A stretch of DNA of 11,966 nt from Actinomycetes bacterium (GTDB lineage Bacteria; Actinomycetota; Thermoleophilia; Gaiellales; Gaiellaceae), in the NCBI GenBank assembly GCA_030624785.1, contig JAUXJK010000027.1, forward strand, positions 1-11,966, written 5' to 3'. The translations under genes and the position numbers were made by a program. The notes below the pieces were generated by a model. The model made no database searches and was not told where the DNA came from. It saw only the letters and a program-made list of their open reading frames with translations. Each line of letters opens with the position of its first letter. Position 1 is the first letter of the stretch. This document shows, piece after piece, positions 6,720-11,966 of the stretch.

Positions 6720-8512
6720 TTCGCGTCCTTGTTGGCATGCTGCTTGCTCGGCGTAGTGTCGCGCGCAAGGCAGTCGGCGGCTCGTAGCCAGTTGGCGAGA
6801 TCCGACTCGGAGAACAGGTCGTCGGTATCCGCCGGCTGCTCGTCGCCTGGCTTGGTTGGTGTGTCGTCTGGCTCGGTCGCATCCGACGTCGATCTCTCGG
6901 CTGTAGTTGGTTCTGGCGCGGGGGCTGGTTGCTCGGGCGCGTTCAGGTTGGGCCCGGTCGAATAGCGGTACTGAACCGAGGTGTCGTCGACGACGTATGT
7001 CGTGCCGTCGTGAGCGTCGATCTGCACGACGAGCTGGTCTCGCATGTCAGCGACTCGGACGAGATCGTCGTACGTTGCGAGCTCGATCGAGCTCTTGTCT
7101 GATCGCGCGCCACTCGTTGCCCGAATGACCGGTCGCCCATCGCTCGCGGCGCCTCGCGAGCTGCATACTCGGGCGAGCACGAATGCGGCCACAAGAACCG
7201 CGAGTGCTATCAACGCGCCCAGTAGCCCCACGCGTCGCGATGTCGCGACGGTCGGAGTGAAACCAAGAACGTCGAATGTTGCCGTGGCTTCGCGATGTCC
7301 CGAGCCCATCTGCGTACGCTCAAGGGCGTTCGCGGAGTCATCGAGAGCGCTCGTGTCAGAGAGAGCGAGCCGTGTTGGATCGAGGCTGAAGACCAGCGAC
7401 GGTGAGAACTCGTCGGTGATCGCTGTTTCGCCGACAGTTCCGGAGACGTCGACCTGGGGTAGGACGGTGACGAAGTAGCGGCTGCTAACGGCGCCGGTCG
7501 CCTCCTGAATCTGCAATATCAATCGTTGGAGTTTGGCCAGGCTCAACCAGCCGCTCACGGTCGCTCTGTCGCTTCCGAACTCCTGCGGTTCAGAGAGCCG
7601 AAACGTGCGCTCGAGCCCTTCGCCGTCCGTGAGCTTGGCGTACAGCGCGGCGGTGCCCGCCACGGTGTGCGGGTCGTCGCTCGAGAATGCATAGTCGAAG
7701 GTGAAGTCGACGATGTTGGCCAGCGAGGTGAAGATGGCGTCGCCGTCTGATGCGGTCAGTGAGTCATATGCAGGACTTTCAGAGACATCGGCCGAGTAGG
7801 AGAATGTCCCACTCTGCTGATACAGATCGGGGACGACGGCCGTCTCAACGGTCGGGCGCGAGTGGGCCACTGCCGCCACGAGCGCCAGCACAACGACCGC
7901 GCCGCCCGCGATCCCCAGGAGGGTCTGCAGGTGGTGCTGCGGGATTGCGCGGCGTGTACCCCGCCCTTGCGTCTGCGTAAGCGTCGCATCAATTGTCTCC
8001 GTATCTCCAGCCTCCCCTGCAGGCTTCTTCCTGCCGAAGGCGCGGCGCCCTGAGCCACGGCCTGCTCTAAGCACGAAGCCGGCGAGGCCGAGCAGGATTA
8101 CGATCCCTACGGGCCCGCGCAGGCGACCCACAAGCGCCCCGGCCTTCGGGATCTTGAGTGACAGCTCGCCGACGATCTGATCGGTGGATGGTTGTGCCGA
8201 ATCAATGAAGTCGTTGTTGTCACCCTGAAGGACGAACTCGGCGCCATCGCGATCGACGATCCGGTGTAGAACGAGTCGATCGAGTTGAGAACTGTGGTAG
8301 GCGACGACATCGCCAACCTCGTATCCGCTTTTGCTGCGGATGACCGCGAGGTCGCCCTGATAGAGCTGGGGCTCCATGCTATTTCCCTGGATCAGGGCAT
8401 ATGTTGCCGGGCCGGCGAGCTGCGTCGGCCCGAAATTGACCCACGCAAATGCCAGGAGTCCAACGCCAATTATTGCTCCGAGTGTTCTCAGAGCGGTGGA
8501 GCGCGGTCGCAT
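6716..8512 (-). CDS. SipW-like (Ser/His-type) signal peptidase I fused to DUF5305-like domain
   Basis: A 598-residue membrane protein. Residues 1-150 are an archaeal/ER/SipW-type signal peptidase: TM ~10-27, catalytic Ser45 in GNSMEP, His83 in LHRIV where bacterial LepB has Lys, the QGDNN box (96-100) with Asp98 or Asp104 as acidic partner, and TM ~134-150. A basic linker (150-195) leads to TM ~197-217, then an extracytoplasmic region (~218-425) resembling DUF5305 (begins ...GTFSYSADV), TM ~427-449, and a cytosolic module (~472-518, YDDLVRVAD and VQYRYS). A Pro/Thr/Glu-rich tail follows. Such peptidases mature dedicated fiber subunits such as TasA. It sits between two secreted proteins sharing a cleavage-region motif, which are the probable substrates. 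GGAGG lies 7 nt before the ATG. DUF5305 is assigned from memory. Firmicute SipW lacks this C-terminal two-thirds. Confidence 0.9.
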   Translation of the reverse strand: MRPRSTALRTLGAIIGVGLLAFAWVNFGPTQLAGPATYALIQGNSMEPQLYQGDLAVIRSKSGYEVGDVVAYHSSQLDRLVLHRIVDRDGAEFVLQGDNNDFIDSAQPSTDQIVGELSLKIPKAGALVGRLRGPVGIVILLGLAGFVLRAGRGSGRRAFGRKKPAGEAGDTETIDATLTQTQGRGTRRAIPQHHLQTLLGIAGGAVVVLALVAAVAHSRPTVETAVVPDLYQQSGTFSYSADVSESPAYDSLTASDGDAIFTSLANIVDFTFDYAFSSDDPHTVAGTAALYAKLTDGEGLERTFRLSEPQEFGSDRATVSGWLSLAKLQRLILQIQEATGAVSSRYFVTVLPQVDVSGTVGETAITDEFSPSLVFSLDPTRLALSDTSALDDSANALERTQMGSGHREATATFDVLGFTPTVATSRRVGLLGALIALAVLVAAFVLARVCSSRGAASDGRPVIRATSGARSDKSSIELATYDDLVRVADMRDQLVVQIDAHDGTTYVVDDTSVQYRYSTGPNLNAPEQPAPAPEPTTAERSTSDATEPDDTPTKPGDEQPADTDDLFSESDLANWLRAADCLARDTTPSKQHANKDAK

Positions 8513-8519
8513 ATACGGG

Positions 8520-8524
8520 CCTCC
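8520..8524 (-). promoter_or_regulatory. Shine-Dalgarno site of signal peptidase gene
   Basis: GGAGG on the minus strand, 7 nt before the ATG at 8512. It lies 10 nt beyond the large intercistronic hairpin, so that structure could influence ribosome access. Confidence 0.65.
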
Positions 8525-8534
8525 GTCGGCGCGC

Positions 8535-8560
8535 GGCCGGGCGGCTGTCGCCGCCCGGCC
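8535..8560 (-). terminator. Perfect 11-bp intercistronic hairpin (attenuator, processing or stabilising element)
   Basis: On the minus strand, GGCCGGGCGGC, a GACA tetraloop, then GCCGCCCGGCC: 11 of 11 bp paired, almost all G-C. It lies 27 bp after the pilin-like gene stop and just before the peptidase ribosome-binding site. No U-tract follows, so full termination is doubtful. A partial terminator or 3'-end stabiliser giving more subunit than peptidase is the simplest reading. Confidence 0.6.
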
Positions 8561-8587
8561 TCTCGGGCCGAGTGTTGTCTCGTGTGG

Positions 8588-8962
8588 CTAGTCGGTTGCG
8601 ACCACGGTGAGCTGATCAGCTGCCAAGACCGTTGCCTGCGGCGCGGTGGTCGCGCAGGAGACTGCTCCGGCCGTGTTGGTGCAGTTGTACCAAGATCCAG
8701 CGTTCTGGACCTGAGCTCGTACCGTGCCCGCGGTTGCCGGGGAGATGGTGAAGTTCACGGCATCTAAGTTTTGCGGGTTAGTCGCGTTTATTGTGTAGCC
8801 GACTGCCGTGATCGTGTAACCACTAATTACTGCCGATCCGTCACCCGCGTTGGATGCGGGCACTGTGTTGGCCGCGGTGAATGCGGTCGCGGAAATGGCG
8901 GCGGTGGCCACGAGCACGAACAGTAAGCCAATCTTCAGTGGCTTTCTGGCTGAACGTCGCAT
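8588..8962 (-). CDS. SipW-dependent-type secreted structural protein (TasA/camelysin-like or pilin-like)
   Basis: A 124-residue exported protein. Residues 1-30 are a signal peptide (RRSARKPLK head, hydrophobic IGLLFVLVATAAISATAF core), followed by TAANTVPASNAGDGS (29-43). The mature part (~31-124) looks all-beta (GYTITAVGYTINAT, VNFTISP, TVRAQVQ, LTVVATD), with two Cys (WYNC and VSCATT) placed for a disulfide. I recall similar short actinobacterial proteins beside SipW-type peptidases; TasA/camelysin-like fiber function is inferred, not shown. The start is ATG 8962, not the upstream ATG at 9130, because AAGGAG lies 9 nt before it and the signal peptide begins there. It is the first gene of the cassette and shares its post-signal motif with the RTX protein. 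A long structured leader precedes it. Confidence 0.85.
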   Translation of the reverse strand: MRRSARKPLKIGLLFVLVATAAISATAFTAANTVPASNAGDGSAVISGYTITAVGYTINATNPQNLDAVNFTISPATAGTVRAQVQNAGSWYNCTNTAGAVSCATTAPQATVLAADQLTVVATD

Positions 8963-8971
8963 GGTGAAAAT

Positions 8972-8977
8972 CTCCTT
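8972..8977 (-). promoter_or_regulatory. Shine-Dalgarno site deciding the start of the pilin-like gene
   Basis: AAGGAG on the minus strand with a 9-nt spacer to ATG 8962. It is the strongest ribosome-binding site in the window and rules out the 56-residue-longer reading from 9130. Confidence 0.75.
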
Positions 8978-9082
8978 GCCCTCGCGTTTTGGATGGTTTC
9001 CACAGCCTTGGGGAACAATGCGCTCGCTCCAAGCCCCGAAATGTGGGATCGGCATCCCTCGCTTGGGGTAGTCGGCATTTTC

Positions 9083-9099
9083 GGAGTGACGAGCACTCC
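9083..9099. repeat. Inverted repeat GGAGTG-N5-CACTCC
   Basis: A perfect 6-bp inverted repeat with a 5-bp spacer in the divergent intergenic region, directly abutting CCCCAAAAGGGG (9099-9110). It could be an operator half-site pair or an RNA hairpin in the leader of the pilin-like gene. Confidence 0.5.
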
Positions 9100-9108
9100 C
9101 CCAAAAGG

Positions 9109-9118
9109 GGTGATCACC
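9109..9118. promoter_or_regulatory. Perfect 10-bp palindrome GGTGATCACC (possible operator)
   Basis: GGTGATCACC is self-complementary over all 10 bases, about 94 bp upstream of the GGDEF-HD start and 147 bp upstream of the pilin-like start. The location suits a dimeric regulator controlling one or both divergent genes. No regulator gene is in the window. Confidence 0.35.
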
Positions 9119-9211
9119 GCCACGCAGCAAGGCGTTCCAACCAAGATCTCAGACGTTTCGCACACCTCTGACCGTGCAAGTGAGCTCTGAAGCTGCTGCT
9201 AGGGCGCTCAG

Positions 9212-10936
9212 ATGCCGATCAAGTGTCTAGTGAGTTTCGAGAACTCCCGAGATTCGAGCGCTCTGTCCCGTGACCTTGCTGCGCTGCACTCCCACGAGGC
9301 GGCGCTCCGAAGGGTCGTGACCATCGTCGCCGCCAACGCGTCGCTTGCGGAGGTTGCCTTGCGCGTCTCACAAGAGGCGACCGACGTTCTTGAGCTCCCG
9401 GCCGTTGCCGTCGTGCGATTCGATAGTGAGCTAGCGACGACCATTGGGGGCTCGGCCCGCAAACGCGCTCTCGAGCCGCTGGTTGAGAGTGGCGGCAGAG
9501 TCACTCTCGCGCCGACGCTCGCCGAGGAGCTCGTTCGCACCGAAGCGAGCAGTCGGCGAGTCATGTACTCGAAGACGTCTGAGGGCATCGCGAGAGGCAG
9601 GTACACGCTGGGGCTTCGGGCCACCGTCGCAGTGCCCATCATGGATGGCGCGACTACGTGGGGCGCTCTCGTTGCTCATGCTGGCGCTGATGATGCTGCC
9701 ATTGAGCAAGAAGACCTTCTCGCCGAGTTCGCGGGGGTTGTCGAGCTCGGTCTTGCCAACGAGCAGCGGCTGCAGACGCTGGAGGCAATGGCCGCGACCG
9801 ACTCGTTGACGGGGCTGATGAACCACGGAGCGTTCTTTGCGCGCCTCGATGCCGAGGTGGAGCGTGCCCGACGCTATGGCCGCGCGATGACGCTGGCGAT
9901 GATCGACCTCGACAACTTCAAGGAGGTCAACGACGCGCTCGGCCACCACGTTGGAGACGAAGTCCTGGTCTCGTTTGCGACGTTTCTCCAGAGCTTCAGT
10001 CGAAGTAGCGACATCGTTGCGCGCGTTGGTGGAGAAGAGTTCGCCTGGTTGATGCCAGAGACAGGTGGGCGAGAGGCGCTGCGAGCCGTCGAGCGAGCGC
10101 GCGGCATCTGCGCTGACGAGTCGCTTGGACCGATCGAAGGGCGTACGTTCTCGGTTGGGATCTGCGACTCGGTCGAGACCAACGGCAATGCTGAAGATCT
10201 CTATCGACTGTCGGATACGGCCTTGTACGAAGCCAAGCGGCGCGGGAGAAATCGGATCGTTCTGTATCGCCCTTCCGAGGTCGTGGGCGACGACGCAGAC
10301 AACAGCAAGCTTGCCCGCTTCGATCGAGATCGACGCTTGCAGGCCATTCAGTCACTCGCGCGTTCTCTCGATAGCCCGCGTCCCGGATCGTGGACGCACT
10401 CCGAGCGTGTCGGCGACCTCGTGGCGAAACTCGCCGGGAAACTCGGGTGGGCGCCCGAGCGCGTCGTGGCGCTCCGCGAGGCCGCTTCCGTCCACGATGT
10501 TGGGAAGGTTGGTGTTCCCACGTGGTTGCTCGAGAAACGTGAGGAACTCGAAGGTGTTGATCTTGCTGCACTGCGCGCTCATGCGGCTCTGGGAGCCGCG
10601 ATCGTCGAGGACGCGATGAGCGAAGAACAGACCGGCTGGGTTCGTCACCACCATGAACGCTGGGATGGAACGGGATACCCGGATGGACTGGCTGGGTCAA
10701 AGATTCCCGACGGCGCATTGATTATTGCGGTCGCCAACAGATGGGACGCGGTCGCGAACGCGCGTAGCCATGGCCGTGGTGAGAAGCCTGTCGAGGCCCT
10801 CGGGGCGTTCGTGAGTGCGGCCGGTACAGAGTTCGCAACCGAGGTCGTCGACGCCCTGATCGAGCTATGGAACACGGACGAACTTGGCCGCGAAGACGGG
10901 CCCCCGCTCGCCGAGCGGTCGTGGCAAGCCGCCTAG
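9212..10936 (+). CDS. GAF-GGDEF-HD-GYP protein (diguanylate cyclase with HD-GYP-like domain)
   Basis: A 574-residue soluble signalling protein with no TM segments. A GAF-like sensor spans ~33-182. The GGDEF domain (~193-352) has DSLTGL (197), the metal/substrate box DLDNFKEVND (232-241), active-site GGEEF (273-277), and an intact inhibitory I-site RSSD (264-267) exactly five residues upstream, so c-di-GMP synthesis with product inhibition is expected. An HD-GYP-like domain (~380-545) has His396, HDVGK (428-432), His457, and HHERWDGTGYP (480-490). The usual AD-x-(F/Y)-DA motif reads ANRWDA, so a probable last metal ligand Asp is Asn509, leaving phosphodiesterase activity uncertain. The ATG at 9212 has only a weak purine run upstream. 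It is divergent from the secretion cassette, suggesting c-di-GMP control of a surface structure. Its stop overlaps the stop of the facing dehydrogenase. Confidence 0.93.
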   Translation: MPIKCLVSFENSRDSSALSRDLAALHSHEAALRRVVTIVAANASLAEVALRVSQEATDVLELPAVAVVRFDSELATTIGGSARKRALEPLVESGGRVTLAPTLAEELVRTEASSRRVMYSKTSEGIARGRYTLGLRATVAVPIMDGATTWGALVAHAGADDAAIEQEDLLAEFAGVVELGLANEQRLQTLEAMAATDSLTGLMNHGAFFARLDAEVERARRYGRAMTLAMIDLDNFKEVNDALGHHVGDEVLVSFATFLQSFSRSSDIVARVGGEEFAWLMPETGGREALRAVERARGICADESLGPIEGRTFSVGICDSVETNGNAEDLYRLSDTALYEAKRRGRNRIVLYRPSEVVGDDADNSKLARFDRDRRLQAIQSLARSLDSPRPGSWTHSERVGDLVAKLAGKLGWAPERVVALREAASVHDVGKVGVPTWLLEKREELEGVDLAALRAHAALGAAIVEDAMSEEQTGWVRHHHERWDGTGYPDGLAGSKIPDGALIIAVANRWDAVANARSHGRGEKPVEALGAFVSAAGTEFATEVVDALIELWNTDELGREDGPPLAERSWQAA

Positions 10937-11966
10937 TAGGCGCTCTGCAGCAGTTCGATTATCTCGTCGGGTGAGCTGACGGGCCGAGGATTCGTCGCCA
11001 CGATGATGTCTTCGAGCGCGTCCTTAGCGATCGCCGGGAAGTCGGCTTGTTCGACGCCGACATCACGAAGCCGCTGAGGCTGCTCGAGGTCCCTCACGAG
11101 TGCAAGAATCGCTGTACGCCCAGCCTCGCTCGCCTCTTCGACGCTGAGCGAGCGAACGTCTACGCCCATGGCTTCAGCGATCCAAACCTGTCGATCGCAG
11201 ACGTGATCCTGGTTGAACTCCATGGTGGGATGCAACATCACACACGAGGTGTGACCGTGCGGAACATCGTTGCGTGCGCCGAGCTGATGACCGATCCCGT
11301 GGCTGAGACCGAGCGTGACGTTTGCGAGCCCGCAGACGGACATCCACGCCGCGATATGGGCCTGGGTTCGAGCAACCAGATCTGACGGGTCGTCCTTGCA
11401 CTCACGGAGGTAGCGGTTGAGCATCGTCAGTGCCCGTGCGGCGAGCGCGTCGGTGAACGGATGCGCATTCGTCGAGCAGATCGCTTCGACGCAGTGATCG
11501 ACCGACCGCATGCCGGTTGATAGCCAGAGCCACATTGGCGTCTCGAGTGTTAGCTCGGGATCGAGGAAGACAGCCTTGCCCGCAAGCTTCTTGTCGATGT
11601 AGAGATCCTTGACCTTGCGCACCTCGTCTGTGATCCCGATGAAGTGCGTGAACTCGCCGGCCGACAGGGTTGTCGAGACGGCGATAAGCGGAACGGTCTC
11701 TCCCTTGACGGGTGGAAGTTCGACCGTAGCGGGATACTCGAACTTGATCCGACTCGGATCGAACGCGTCAGGGCTATCGATGTCTTCGGCCAATGCGAGA
11801 AGGACGGCCTTCCCCGTGTCGTTGGGGGTGCCTCCGCCCAACGTGACGATGCCATCGGCGCCGATCGATCGAGCGTGCTCGGTCGCACGGAGAACCGAGC
11901 CGCGGTGCACGTGCTGGATCGTTTCGTGAAATACGTCCGCGATGCGGCCGCCGGCCGCCTCCCGCA
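10933..11966 (-). CDS. Iron-type alcohol dehydrogenase / maleylacetate reductase-like protein (5' end beyond window)
   Basis: A group III (iron-type) dehydrogenase, of which 344 residues are visible. The frame stays open to the window edge (REAAGRIADVF... precedes the internal GTG at 11910), so that GTG is not the start and the N-terminus is missing. Seen: the NAD(P)-binding GGGTPNDTGKA, the IAVSTTLSAGEFT loop, and the metal region GLSHGIGHQLG...VPHG with the C-terminal His ligands. At the first metal site, where alcohol dehydrogenases have D-x3-H (DALTHAIE type) and maleylacetate reductases often have N-x3-H, this protein has R-S-V-D-H-C-V-E, so the Asp ligand position is Arg. Iron binding may be altered or lost, as in some maleylacetate-reductase-like members. 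Possible role: reduction step in aromatic or alcohol metabolism. It ends convergently with the GGDEF-HD gene, the two TAG stops sharing CTAG. Confidence 0.9.
   Translation of the reverse strand, partial: REAAGGRIADVFHETIQHVHRGSVLRATEHARSIGADGIVTLGGGTPNDTGKAVLLALAEDIDSPDAFDPSRIKFEYPATVELPPVKGETVPLIAVSTTLSAGEFTHFIGITDEVRKVKDLYIDKKLAGKAVFLDPELTLETPMWLWLSTGMRSVDHCVEAICSTNAHPFTDALAARALTMLNRYLRECKDDPSDLVARTQAHIAAWMSVCGLANVTLGLSHGIGHQLGARNDVPHGHTSCVMLHPTMEFNQDHVCDRQVWIAEAMGVDVRSLSVEEASEAGRTAILALVRDLEQPQRLRDVGVEQADFPAIAKDALEDIIVATNPRPVSSPDEIIELLQSAY

Larger units (their letters stand above)
8963..9211. promoter_or_regulatory. Divergent intergenic region with nested inverted repeats
   Basis: The 249 bp lie between the start of the secretion cassette (leftward) and the GGDEF-HD gene (rightward) and should hold both promoters, although I cannot name convincing -35/-10 boxes for either. 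Inverted repeats seen: GGGAT-CGGC-ATCCC (9045-9058) nested inside CCAAGC...GCTTGG (9029-9066); CCTTGGGG at 9006-9013, which repeats the right arm and could compete for the same CCAAG; GGAGTG-ACGAG-CACTCC (9083-9099); CCCC-AAAA-GGGG (9099-9110); and the palindrome GGTGATCACC (9109-9118). The structures upstream of the pilin-like gene look like a candidate structured leader, but no known riboswitch class is recognised. Confidence 0.5.

Noticed and set aside
6716..8512. Ordinary LepB (Ser/Lys) signal peptidase
   Set aside because: The second catalytic position is His83 in LHRIV, not Lys, and the QGDNN box matches the SipW/archaeal/ER type.
8963..9130. Longer start for the pilin-like gene (ATG at 9130, 56 extra residues)
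   Set aside because: AAGGAG lies 9 nt before ATG 8962, and the signal peptide begins there; the extension is non-hydrophobic and covers the inverted-repeat leader.
8963..9211. c-di-GMP (GEMM), TPP or glycine riboswitch
   Set aside because: Tempting next to a GGDEF gene, but I could not place the conserved core motifs of any of these classes; only generic inverted repeats are seen.
9996..10718. 240-residue minus-strand ORF opposite the GGDEF-HD gene
   Set aside because: Arg/Ser/Pro-rich, with no recognisable motif; an expected antisense shadow of a GC-rich gene with strong domain matches on the other strand.
11908..11910. GTG as the start of the iron-type dehydrogenase
   Set aside because: The frame is open and family-like up to the window edge, so the gene is truncated rather than starting here.

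Overview
The window is GC-rich, densely coded bacterial DNA with eight full or partial genes that I can name at family level, plus one gene broken by a frameshift. It has no RNA genes, insertion sequences or CRISPR array. Strong GC bias, a SipW/archaeal-type signal peptidase fused to a DUF5305-like region, small RTX-type secreted proteins and a GAF-GGDEF-HD protein together suggest an actinobacterium, possibly of the Thermoleophilia (Solirubrobacter/Gaiella-like soil bacteria). That placement is inference; no marker gene is present.

Region 1 (23-6225) is metabolic. A plus-strand short-chain dehydrogenase-like protein lacking the usual YxxxK pair converges on a minus-strand gene run, and an 11-bp GC hairpin lies at the junction. 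In transcription order the minus-strand run is a VOC/glyoxalase-fold protein, an acyl-CoA synthetase (stop/start overlap ATGA, interrupted by a one-base frameshift near 4747), and two tandem amidase-signature enzymes related to the nitrile-pathway amidases of Rhodococcus. A good sigma70-like promoter (TTGGCT-17-TATACT) lies just before the VOC gene. The set suggests breakdown of an amide: hydrolysis to a carboxylic acid, then CoA activation.

Region 2 (6288-8962) is the most interesting. It is a three-gene minus-strand secretion cassette: a small TasA/camelysin-like or pilin-like secreted protein, a four-TM SipW-type (Ser/His) signal peptidase fused to a DUF5305-like extracytoplasmic domain, and a small RTX (GGxGxD-repeat) protein. 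The two secreted proteins are unrelated in their mature parts but share an almost identical motif, TA(A/S)NTVPASN, right after the signal-peptide core. This strongly suggests that both are substrates of the dedicated peptidase between them. A perfect 11-bp hairpin separates the first gene from the peptidase.

Region 3 (8963-10936) has a 249-bp divergent intergenic region rich in inverted repeats, then a plus-strand cytoplasmic GAF-GGDEF-HD-GYP protein. That protein has an intact GGEEF active site and I-site, but one likely HD metal ligand is changed (D to N). Its position, head-to-head with the secretion cassette, suggests c-di-GMP control of a surface or matrix structure.

Region 4 (10933-11966) is a 5'-truncated iron-type alcohol dehydrogenase/maleylacetate reductase-like gene on the minus strand. 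Its stop codon overlaps that of the GGDEF-HD gene within a CTAG.
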